NCBI RefSeq assembly: GCF_900100955.1
Contig: NZ_FNCC01000009.1
Span: forward strand, 310,001 to 374,000
DNA length: 64,000 nucleotides
Source of the DNA: Lentzea fradiae
Lineage (GTDB): Bacteria; Actinomycetota; Actinomycetes; Mycobacteriales; Pseudonocardiaceae
Direction of reading: 5' to 3'
Position 1 is the first letter of the stretch; the number at the start of each line of letters is the position of its first letter. The position numbers were made by a program, and so were the translations under genes. The notes beneath the pieces are model-generated. The model saw only the letters and a program-made list of their open reading frames with translations, was not told the DNA's origin and did no database searches. Below, piece by piece: positions 44,211 through 52,285 of the stretch.

Positions 44211-46234
44211 TGGAGCAGGTCGAGGCGCTGCTGGCGCGGAGCAACCGGCTGGGCGCGGATCCGCGCAACACCAACTACGCGGGCGGGAACACCTCGGCCA
44301 AGGGCGTCGAGGTCGACCCGGTCACCGGACAGCCCGTGGACCTGCTGTGGGTCAAGGGATCGGGCGGTGACCTGGGCACGCTGACCGAGGCGGGACTCGC
44401 GGTCCTGCGGCTCGACCGGCTGCGCGCGCTGACCGGGGTCTACCCCGGCATCGAGCGCGAGGACGAGATGGTCGCCGCGTTCGACTTCTGCCTGCACGGC
44501 AAGGGAGGCGCGGCGCCGTCGATCGACACGGCCATGCACGGCCTGGTGGACGCGGCGCACGTCGACCACCTGCACCCGGACGCGGGCATCGCGTTCGCCA
44601 CGGCGGCCGACGGCGAGGCGCTCGTCAAGGCGTGCTTCGGCGACCGCGTCGTGTGGGTGCCGTGGCGGCGGCCCGGTTTCCGGCTGGGGCTGGACATCGC
44701 GGCCGTGAAGCGGGACAACCCGCAGGCCATCGGTGTGGTTCTGGGCGGGCACGGCATCACCGCGTGGGGCGCGACGAGCGAGGAGTGCGAGGCGCGCTCG
44801 CTGGAGATCATCGCCACCGCCCAGCGCTACCTCGACGACCACGGCCGCCCCGACCCGTTCGGCGAGGTGGTGCACGAGGCGTTGCCGGAGCGGGAACGCC
44901 GCGTCCGCGCCGCCGAGCTGGCACCGGTGGTCCGGGGCCTGGCCTCGACGGACAACCCGCAGGTCGGCCACTTCACCGACACCGCGGTGGTGCTCGACTT
45001 CCTCGCCCGCGCACGGCATCCGGAGCTGGCGGCACGGGGAACCTCGTGCCCCGACCACTTCCTGCGCACCAAGGTCCGGCCTCTCGTGGTGGACCTGCCG
45101 CCGACAGCGCCGTTGGGCGACGTCGTCGCGCGGTTGAAGGAACTGCACCAGGAATACCGCGAAGACTACCGGGCGTACTACGAGCGGCACGCCGAGCCGG
45201 ACAGCCCGCCGATGCGCGGCGCGGACCCGGCGATCGTGCTGGTGCCGGGCGTCGGCATGTTCAGCTTCGGCCGCGACAAGCAGACGGCACGGGTCGCGGG
45301 CGAGTTCTACGTGAACGCCATCAACGTCATGCGCGGCGCGGAGTCCGTCTCCCGGTACGCGCCGATCGAGGAAAGCGAGAAGTTCCGCATCGAGTACTGG
45401 GCGCTCGAAGAGGCCAAGCTGCGACGGATGCCGAAGCCCAAGCCCTTGGCGACCCGGGTCGCGCTCGTGACCGGCGGTGGTTCCGGCATCGGGCGGGCCA
45501 TCGCCGAACGGCTGGCCGCGGAGGGCGCGTGCGTGGTGGTCGCGGACCGCAACGCGGACACGGCACGTGAGGTCGCGGAAGGCATCGGTTCGGCGGACGT
45601 GGCCGTGCCGGTCACGGTCGACGTGACGTCGGCGGAGGGTGTCGCCGAGGCGTTCCGGGCGGCCGTGCTCGCGTTCGGCGGCGTGGACCTGGTCGTCAAC
45701 AACGCCGGTCTGTCGATCTCCAAACCGCTCGCCGAGACGACAGAAGCCGACTGGGACTTGCAGCACGACGTGATGGCCAAGGGGTCGTTCCTCGTCTCAC
45801 GGGAGGCCGCGAAGGTGTTGCGCGCCCAGGGAACGGGCGGCGACATCATCTACATCTCCAGCAAGAACGCGGTGTTCGCCGGACCGAACAACGTCGCGTA
45901 CGGCGCGGCCAAGGCCGACCAGGCGCACCAGGTGCGGTTGCTCGCGGCCGAGCTGGGCGGTGACGGCATCCGCGTCAACGGCATCAACCCGGACGGCGTG
46001 GTCCGCGGTTCCGGCATCTTCGCGGGCGGCTGGGGTGCGCAGCGCGCCGCCGTCTACGGCGTGCCGGAGGAGAAGCTGGGCGAGTTCTACGCCCAGCGCA
46101 CCCTGCTCAAGCGGGAGGTCCTGCCGTCGCATGTCGCGGCGGCCGTCATCGCGCTGACGGCGGGCGACCTGTCGCTCACCACGGGCCTGCACGTGCCGGT
46201 CGACGCCGGTGTGGCAGCGGCGTTCCTGCGATGA
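44210..46234 (+). CDS. rhaEW: Bifunctional rhamnulose-1-phosphate aldolase/lactaldehyde dehydrogenase
   Basis: A 674-residue fusion. The N-terminal part (to about 400) is a class II aldolase with GGNTSAK, zinc histidines in VDHLHPDAGIAF and GGHGITAWG. It splits L-rhamnulose 1-phosphate to dihydroxyacetone phosphate and lactaldehyde. The C-terminal part is a short-chain dehydrogenase with the NAD motif VTGGGSGIGRAIAERLAAEG, NNAG and the catalytic Ser/Tyr/Lys (ISSKN, YGAAKADQ), which should oxidise the lactaldehyde. ATG 44210 shares a base with the rhaI stop; GTG 44207 is an alternative. Confidence 0.92.
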   Translation: MEQVEALLARSNRLGADPRNTNYAGGNTSAKGVEVDPVTGQPVDLLWVKGSGGDLGTLTEAGLAVLRLDRLRALTGVYPGIEREDEMVAAFDFCLHGKGGAAPSIDTAMHGLVDAAHVDHLHPDAGIAFATAADGEALVKACFGDRVVWVPWRRPGFRLGLDIAAVKRDNPQAIGVVLGGHGITAWGATSEECEARSLEIIATAQRYLDDHGRPDPFGEVVHEALPERERRVRAAELAPVVRGLASTDNPQVGHFTDTAVVLDFLARARHPELAARGTSCPDHFLRTKVRPLVVDLPPTAPLGDVVARLKELHQEYREDYRAYYERHAEPDSPPMRGADPAIVLVPGVGMFSFGRDKQTARVAGEFYVNAINVMRGAESVSRYAPIEESEKFRIEYWALEEAKLRRMPKPKPLATRVALVTGGGSGIGRAIAERLAAEGACVVVADRNADTAREVAEGIGSADVAVPVTVDVTSAEGVAEAFRAAVLAFGGVDLVVNNAGLSISKPLAETTEADWDLQHDVMAKGSFLVSREAAKVLRAQGTGGDIIYISSKNAVFAGPNNVAYGAAKADQAHQVRLLAAELGGDGIRVNGINPDGVVRGSGIFAGGWGAQRAAVYGVPEEKLGEFYAQRTLLKREVLPSHVAAAVIALTAGDLSLTTGLHVPVDAGVAAAFLR

Positions 46235-47553
46235 CCGCGGTGGCGGCGGTCGACCTCGGCGCGTCGAGCGGCCGTGTCATGCGCGGCGTCGTCACCGGCG
46301 GCGCCGTCCGGGTCGAGGAGGTGCACCGGTTCGCCAACGGGCCGGTGCACCACGACGGCGCGCTGCGCTGGGACGTGCGGCGCCTGCACCGCGAGGTGGT
46401 CGCCGGGCTGAGACTGGCCGGTGACGTCACGAGCATCGGCATCGACAGCTGGGCGGTCGACTACGGCCTGCTGGACGAGCACGGCGAGCTGCTCGCCGAC
46501 CCGGTCTGCTACCGCGACTCCCGCACCGACGGCGTCCGGCCCGCCGAGGGCCTGTACGAGGTCAACGGGTTGCAGTTCCAGCCGTTCAACACGATGTTCC
46601 AGCTGATGGCGGAACCGTTGCTGCCCAGGGCGTCCCAGCTCCTGCTGGTCCCCGACCTGATCTCGTACTGGCTCACCGGAGAACGCGGCGCCGAGCACAC
46701 CAACGCCACCACAACGGGCCTGGTCGACGTCAGGACGGGCCAGTGGTCGCCGGAGCTGACCGCGGACCTCCCCGCCGGGCTGCTGCCGGACCTGCGCCAC
46801 CCCGGCGATCCGGCGGGCACGTACGGCGGCGTCCCGGTCACCGCGGTCGGCTCGCACGACACCGCCTCCGCCGTCGTCGCCGTGCCCGCCCGCAACGACC
46901 GCTTCGCCTACATCTCGTGCGGCACCTGGTCGTTGGTCGGCGTCGAGCTCTCCGCACCGGTGCTCACGCCGGAGAGCCGTGCGGCCAACTTCACCAACGA
47001 GGGCGGCGTGGACGGCACGATCCGCTACCTGCGCAACGTGATGGGCCTGTGGCTGTTGCAGGAGTGCGTCAGGGTGTGGCAGGTCCAGCTCACTCCCCTG
47101 CTGCGGGAGGCCGCGCACGCCACGGGGACGGTGTTCGACCCCAACGATCCGGTGTTCCTGCCACCCGGCGACATGCCGGACCGCATCCAGCGGCACTGCG
47201 GCAGGACCATGACCAGGCCGGAGGTCGTCCGGTCCGTCCTGGACAGTCTGGCACTGGCCCACCGCGACGCGGTGCTGGACGCGCAGCGGTTGTCCGGCAA
47301 GGAGGTCGACGTCGTGCACGTGGTCGGTGGCGGCTCGCGCAACGACCTGCTGTGCCAGCTGACGGCGGACGCGTGCGGCCTGCCGGTGGTCGCGGGCCCG
47401 GCCGAGGCGACGGCGCTGGGCAACGTGCTGGTGCAGGCGCGTGCCGCGGGAGCGGTGCCGGGCGGTCTGGCGGACATGAGGCGTCTGGTGCGGCAGTCCC
47501 TGCCGTTGCGGCGTTTTCTGCCGCGCGGAGTCGAACATCGTCGAACTGTTTGA
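46231..47553 (+). CDS. rhaB: Rhamnulokinase
   Basis: An FGGY-family kinase of 440 residues, slightly shorter than E. coli RhaB. AAVDLGASSGRVMRG binds ATP; SWAVDYGLLDEHGEL and CYRDSRTDGV lie at the sugar site. YISCGTWSLVGVEL and the C-terminal HVVGGGSRNDLLCQLTADA are also typical. ATG overlaps the aldolase stop (ATGA). Last catabolic gene of the operon; no clear terminator follows. Confidence 0.94.
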   Translation: MTAVAAVDLGASSGRVMRGVVTGGAVRVEEVHRFANGPVHHDGALRWDVRRLHREVVAGLRLAGDVTSIGIDSWAVDYGLLDEHGELLADPVCYRDSRTDGVRPAEGLYEVNGLQFQPFNTMFQLMAEPLLPRASQLLLVPDLISYWLTGERGAEHTNATTTGLVDVRTGQWSPELTADLPAGLLPDLRHPGDPAGTYGGVPVTAVGSHDTASAVVAVPARNDRFAYISCGTWSLVGVELSAPVLTPESRAANFTNEGGVDGTIRYLRNVMGLWLLQECVRVWQVQLTPLLREAAHATGTVFDPNDPVFLPPGDMPDRIQRHCGRTMTRPEVVRSVLDSLALAHRDAVLDAQRLSGKEVDVVHVVGGGSRNDLLCQLTADACGLPVVAGPAEATALGNVLVQARAAGAVPGGLADMRRLVRQSLPLRRFLPRGVEHRRTV

Positions 47554-47608
47554 CCCCTTCGCGCCTGGCCTCCTAGCTTGAGGCTCTGGCGCGGAAAGGG
47601 GTTTCAGG

Positions 47609-48844
47609 ATGCGCAGGCGCTCGTTCCTCGGTCTGGCCGTGACGGGGGCGCTCACCGCCCCCGCCGTAGCGCACGCGGCACCACCCGGCGAGCGCTGGGT
47701 CCACACCTGGACGTCGATGCCGCAGCTCACCGAGCCGCACAACATGCCGCCACCGCCGTTCACCGACGGCGAGCTGGTGATGGCCGGTGCGACACTGCGC
47801 CAGACCGTCCGGGTCACCGTCGGCGGAAAGCGCTTGCGCCTGCGGTTCAACAACGCGTTCGGCGGCGCGGTCCTGCCGCTGACCGCCGTCACCGTCGCAC
47901 TTCCCGCCGGTGGCAAGGCGGGCGTCAGCGCCGTCCAGCCCGGCAGCGTGCGGCGGGTGACGTTCAACGGACGGTCCTCAGTGGACGTCCGCATCGGTGC
48001 ACTGGTGGTGTCCGACCCGCTGGACTTCGCGCTGGCCCCCGGCACGAACCTCACCGTCACCGCGTACCTCGCGCGGGGCCAGGCGTCGAGCAGCATCACC
48101 TCGCACCCCGGCTCGCGCACCACGTCGTACCTGCTGGCCGGCGACCACGTCACGGCCGCCGACCTGCCCGGCTCGACGCCCACCGACCACTGGTACTTCC
48201 TCAGCGGAGTCGAGGTCCTCGCCAGGAAGGCCAACGGCGTCGTCATCATCGGCGACTCGCTGACCGACGGACGCGGGTCCACCACCAACGGCAACGACCG
48301 CTGGCCCGACCAGCTCTCCGAGCGGCTGCCCGGTGTCGCGGTGCTCAACCAGGCGGCGGGCGGCAACCGCGTGCTCGACGACGGGCTGGGGCCGAGCGTG
48401 CTCGCCCGCCTGGACCGCGACCTGCTGGCGCAGAGCGGGGTGCGCAAGGCGATCCTGTTCGAGGGCGTCAACGACATCGGCACCGCTGAGCCCACGGCGG
48501 CAGCGCAACAAGCCGTCGCCGACGACCTCATCGCCGCCTACCAGCAGATCGTGGACCGCGCACACGCGCACGACATCGAGGTGTTCGGCGCGACGCTGCT
48601 GCCGTTCGGCGGCCACGACTACGACGACCCCGGCGGGCACCGCGAGGTGGCCCGTCAGTCGGTGAACCGCTGGCTCCGGACCAGCGGAACCTTCGACGCG
48701 GTGTTCGACTTCGACGCCGTCGTCCGCGATCCCGCCGACCCGCGACGGTTGCACCCCGTCCCGGACGTCGGCGACCACCTCCACCTCAACCCGGCCGGGT
48801 ACCGCATGCTCGCGCACGCGGTCCCGGTCAAGCTCCTCCGCTGA
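47609..48844 (+). CDS. Secreted SGNH-family esterase
   Basis: A 411-residue exported hydrolase with a Tat-like signal (MRRRSFLGLAVTGAL, ending AHA). After an N-terminal beta-rich part (about residues 30-195) comes the SGNH domain: VVIIGDSLTDGRG (nucleophile Ser), AAGGNRV (Gly), LFEGVNDIG (Asn) and DHLHLNPAGYR (Asp and His). The two-part layout is common among actinobacterial and fungal GDSL esterases. The location after the rhamnose operon suggests deacetylation of rhamnogalacturonan or a related pectin, but the substrate is inferred. ATG has AAAGGGG upstream. Confidence 0.82.
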   Translation: MRRRSFLGLAVTGALTAPAVAHAAPPGERWVHTWTSMPQLTEPHNMPPPPFTDGELVMAGATLRQTVRVTVGGKRLRLRFNNAFGGAVLPLTAVTVALPAGGKAGVSAVQPGSVRRVTFNGRSSVDVRIGALVVSDPLDFALAPGTNLTVTAYLARGQASSSITSHPGSRTTSYLLAGDHVTAADLPGSTPTDHWYFLSGVEVLARKANGVVIIGDSLTDGRGSTTNGNDRWPDQLSERLPGVAVLNQAAGGNRVLDDGLGPSVLARLDRDLLAQSGVRKAILFEGVNDIGTAEPTAAAQQAVADDLIAAYQQIVDRAHAHDIEVFGATLLPFGGHDYDDPGGHREVARQSVNRWLRTSGTFDAVFDFDAVVRDPADPRRLHPVPDVGDHLHLNPAGYRMLAHAVPVKLLR

Positions 48845-48894
48845 CCACCACCCACCACCACCCCGTCCCACCACCCTTTCGTGTGTCCGTTGCT

Positions 48895-48945
48895 GCACGC
48901 GGGGCCCCCGCGTACCCGCTGTCAGTACGCGGGGCCCCCGCGTAC
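48895..48945. repeat. Two tandem copies of the GC-rich palindrome
   Basis: Copies at 48895-48915 (GCAC start) and 48925-48945 (GTAC start) with a 9-base spacer. The second is identical to 1573-1593. They stand between convergent esterase and rhamnosidase genes, so they may terminate both. The remaining 48845-49028 region has no gene. Confidence 0.65.
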
Positions 48946-49028
48946 TCAAGGCAGGGCACGGGGAGCTACCGGGCTCGCCTGGTGGGGTGGCGCTCGGGTG
49001 GGTGAAGGCGGGGGTGGAAGGGCTGGGG

Positions 49029-52000
49029 TCAGGCTGGTGTGGGGTCGGTGCCGTTGAACTTCCAGCGGCCGTGCGGCACCTTCACCACCGAGAAGCTCCT
49101 CCCCTGCGGCACGTGGACCTCGGCGGTGGCGCCCACGGGCACCTCGACGGTCAGCCGCAGCGTGCCGTCCACCTTGGCCCACGAGACCGCGATGCGACCG
49201 CGGATGCTCTCGAACTCGAACTGGGCCCACGACACGCCGTTCGTCGCGTTTGGACGGACGGTGAAGGTGCGGAAGCCCTCGTCACCGGGCCGTAGCCCGG
49301 CCACGTTCTCGTACAGCCACTGCACGAGCGTGCCCTTGAAGTAGTGGTTGCGCGAACGTGTGCCGGTGTCCCACATCTCCCACATCGTGTCGGCGCCGTT
49401 CGCGAACCAGTCGCCCCAGTTCGGGTACGACCGCTCCACGGCCATCGCGTGCGCCACGTCCGCGTGTCCGGTGTCGCTCAGCACCTGCAACAGCACGCTG
49501 GCGCCGAGACAGCCGACGTTGAGGTGGTTGCCGTTGGCCCGGATCTCGGCGGCCAACCGGTCGGCGACGGCCTGCACGGACCCGGCGGGCACCATGCCGA
49601 ACGCGAGCGGGACCGCGTTCGACGTCTGCCGGTAGTCCGGGTCCCTGGACGTGCGGTAGCGGTCGCCGTCGAGGAACGTCCGGTTGAACGTGGCCAGCAA
49701 CCCGGCCGCGACCTCGCGGTAGCGCGGGATCGGTGTGCCGATCACGTCACCGAGCTCGGCGGTGTGCAGCAACGCGCGGTAGAGGTACGCCGTGGCGGTG
49801 AGCCGGGTGTCCTCCGGCGGGTTGCCGCCGGAACCGGGCGGCAGCCAGTCGCCGAGCGCGGTCACGGCGAGGCCGTCGCGCAGCCGGTTGATCTCCCAGT
49901 CGAGGTAGCGGGTGAGCACCGGCCAGTGCTGGGCGGCGAGCCGGTCGTCGCCGTAGACGCGGTACATCTCCCGCAGCACGAACGGGTACACGGTCGTCCA
50001 CTCGGGCGCGGGCGCGAGGTCCCGGTAACCCCAGCCGCCGCTGGGCACGATCACCGGGATCTGGCCGGCGGCGTCCTGGGCGTCGGCGAGGTCGCCGAGC
50101 CACTTCGTGAAGAACTTCGCCAGGCCGAACTCCGCCAGCATCGAGGGTGCGCCGACCTGCGCGTCACCCGTCCAGCCGTTCTTCTCGAAGACCGGTGTGT
50201 CGGTGGGGATGCCGTGCAGGTTGTTGAGGACCGTGCGGCGCATCGCGGAGTCGTACTGCTCGAACAACGGCTCCGAGCACCGGAACCTGCCCACGCTCGG
50301 CACGTCGGAGTGCACGACCTTGCCCACCAGACGTGGTGCGGCGGTCAGGCCGGTCACCTCGACGTAGCGGAAGCCCTTGTAGGAGAACTTCGGTTCCCAC
50401 GTCTCGCCGCCTCCGGCGCAGATGTACTCGTCGAGCTGGCACCGGGAGCCGCTGACGAGCGGGTTCTCCGCGAGCACCGTGCCGTCGGGCTTCAGCACCT
50501 CGCCGTGCTTGAGCCGGACGGTCGTCCCGGCGGGCGCGGTGACGGTGAGCTGCGTCCAGCCGGACATCGTGCGGCCCATGTCGGCGACGAACACGCCGGG
50601 CTTCGGTTCGGTGACGGCGACCGGTGTCACCGACTCGATCACGCGGATCGGTTCGTGCTCCTGGGCTTTCAGCGTGCCCTTCGGTCCCGGCCGCACGGGT
50701 GCGGTCCGCCACCCGCTGTCGTCGAAGCCCGGTTTCGTCCAGTCGCGCGGGGCGAGGCGGGCGTCGTAGGTCTCGCCGAGGTACAGCGAGTTCGACACCG
50801 TGGGGCCTTCGGTGAGGCGCCACGACCCGTCGGAGGTGATGGTCGTGCGCGTGCCGTCCGGGTGGTCGACCTCCAGCTGTGCCAGCAGTTTCGGCTCGTC
50901 GTGCCACGGCGGCCGGTCCCACGCCCACGCGTTCGGGGTCTTCATGCCGTAGAAGCCGCGGCCGAGCGTGACGCCGATGGCGTTGCGGCCCCGCTTGACC
51001 AGGTCCGTGACGTCGTGCGTGGCGTAGAGAACGGTGTTGTCGTAGTCGGTGAAGCCGGGGTCCAGCACGCGGTCGCCGACGCGGCGGCCGTTGATCTCGG
51101 TCTCGTGGTAGGCGAGGCCGCAGACGTAGAGCCGGGCCCGCGCGACGGGCTTGGCCAGCGCGAACTCCTTGCGCAGCAACGGCGCCGGCTGCTCGCGCAC
51201 GGTGACGTCCGACCGCCACGGGCCCTGGCCGTACGGGTCGAGCACGGTCGCCGCCGCCCACGCCGAGTCGTCGAAGTCCGGGTTCTGCCACCCCTGCTGC
51301 TCGGTCGCGGTCACCTTCCAGCCGGGACCGGTGACGAGCTCGCGCTGCTGCCCGTCCGGCAGGTCCGCGACGAGCCTCAGCAGCAGACCGGCCGGGCCTT
51401 CCGAGCGGTTCGTGGCCCGTGCGGCCACCACGATCCGCCGGCCTGCCAGCGCGGTGACGTCGGCGCGCTGCCCGACTTTCCAGATGTCGGTCTGCACCGG
51501 GACGTGCACGACCTGAGTTCCGTTGACGTACAACGTGAAGTCGTCGTCGGCGGTCGCGACGAGCCGGGCTCGCACCGCGTCGGCGGGCAGGTCGAGCGAG
51601 GCGCGGAACCACCGGCTCTCCGCCGGGGTGGTCTCCGACCAGATCCACCGGGTGCCGGTGAAGCCCAGCGCGGTGTCCTGTGCGCCGATCCAGCTCGCCT
51701 GCCAGGCGGTGCCGAGCAGGGCGGTCTCCCACCAGCTCGTGGTGCTCCAGGCCGACGGCCGGTTCGAGCCGTCCCACACCCGGACCCGCCAGTGGTAGCG
51801 GGTGCGCGGCTTGAGCTGCTTGCCGGCGTAGGCGACGCCCGTCGTGCGGTCGGAGGCGACCCGGCCGGACTGCCAGACGTCCGACCGGCCCGGCGCCGTG
51901 CCGACCTCGACCTGGTAGGCGGTCTGCCGCGCGCCGGTGCCCCCGGCGGCGAGCACCCAGCCCAGCCGGGGCACGGCGACGTCGGTGCCGAGCAGCGTCT

Positions 52001-52145
52001 CCGCGTACTCCGCGGTGGTGCGCACGACCCGCAGCCCTCCACCGGCCTTCTCCTCACCGGCACTGGCCGCCCCGGCCACCGCGGCCGGGAGGGCGGTCGC
52101 GGTCAGCCCGACCGCCGACGTCCTGAGGAACACCCGTCTGCGCAC
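49029..52145 (-). CDS. Secreted GH78 alpha-L-rhamnosidase
   Basis: A 1038-residue exported enzyme that frees terminal L-rhamnose from rhamnogalacturonan, glycosides or gums. Tat-like signal RRRVFLRTSAVGL. Fn3-like N-terminal part with TAYQVEVGTAPGRSDVWQSGRV, two jelly-roll domains (WIGAQDTALGF, ARLYVCGLAYHETEINGRRVGD), then the (alpha/alpha)6 barrel with SVGRFRCSEPLFEQYDSAMRRTVLNNLHGIPTD, EKNGWTGDAQ and NWGDWFANGADTMWEMWD. The C-terminal beta domain follows. GTG 52145 has GGTGGAGG upstream. The same operator core as the rha operon lies at 52170-52181. Confidence 0.93.
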   Translation of the reverse strand: MRRRVFLRTSAVGLTATALPAAVAGAASAGEEKAGGGLRVVRTTAEYAETLLGTDVAVPRLGWVLAAGGTGARQTAYQVEVGTAPGRSDVWQSGRVASDRTTGVAYAGKQLKPRTRYHWRVRVWDGSNRPSAWSTTSWWETALLGTAWQASWIGAQDTALGFTGTRWIWSETTPAESRWFRASLDLPADAVRARLVATADDDFTLYVNGTQVVHVPVQTDIWKVGQRADVTALAGRRIVVAARATNRSEGPAGLLLRLVADLPDGQQRELVTGPGWKVTATEQQGWQNPDFDDSAWAAATVLDPYGQGPWRSDVTVREQPAPLLRKEFALAKPVARARLYVCGLAYHETEINGRRVGDRVLDPGFTDYDNTVLYATHDVTDLVKRGRNAIGVTLGRGFYGMKTPNAWAWDRPPWHDEPKLLAQLEVDHPDGTRTTITSDGSWRLTEGPTVSNSLYLGETYDARLAPRDWTKPGFDDSGWRTAPVRPGPKGTLKAQEHEPIRVIESVTPVAVTEPKPGVFVADMGRTMSGWTQLTVTAPAGTTVRLKHGEVLKPDGTVLAENPLVSGSRCQLDEYICAGGGETWEPKFSYKGFRYVEVTGLTAAPRLVGKVVHSDVPSVGRFRCSEPLFEQYDSAMRRTVLNNLHGIPTDTPVFEKNGWTGDAQVGAPSMLAEFGLAKFFTKWLGDLADAQDAAGQIPVIVPSGGWGYRDLAPAPEWTTVYPFVLREMYRVYGDDRLAAQHWPVLTRYLDWEINRLRDGLAVTALGDWLPPGSGGNPPEDTRLTATAYLYRALLHTAELGDVIGTPIPRYREVAAGLLATFNRTFLDGDRYRTSRDPDYRQTSNAVPLAFGMVPAGSVQAVADRLAAEIRANGNHLNVGCLGASVLLQVLSDTGHADVAHAMAVERSYPNWGDWFANGADTMWEMWDTGTRSRNHYFKGTLVQWLYENVAGLRPGDEGFRTFTVRPNATNGVSWAQFEFESIRGRIAVSWAKVDGTLRLTVEVPVGATAEVHVPQGRSFSVVKVPHGRWKFNGTDPTPA

Positions 52146-52169
52146 GTCGCCTCCACCTTCGTCGCTGGA

Positions 52170-52227
52170 TGAAACGTTTCAATCGCGGCGGCGGCTTCAG
52201 CGTGTTGGGTGTTTCGAAGTGTGTCAA
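52170..52227 (-). promoter_or_regulatory. Rhamnosidase promoter with rha-type operator
   Basis: Minus-strand TTGACA (52227-52222), a 17-base spacer and CACGCT (52204-52199). TGAAACGTTTCA (52170-52181) is a perfect dyad just downstream of the expected start site, the same layout as at the rha operon promoter. Confidence 0.7.
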
Positions 52228-52236
52228 GGCGCACAG

Positions 52237-52268
52237 CAACAGGCTGTCCGCAATCGGACAGCCTGTTG
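52237..52268 (-). terminator. Terminator after the mannanase gene
   Basis: Perfect 14-base-pair stem (arm CAACAGGCTGTCCG) with loop CAAT, 17 bases past the mannanase stop. Confidence 0.8.
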
Positions 52269-52285
52269 AATCGTTTAAACCCGTG

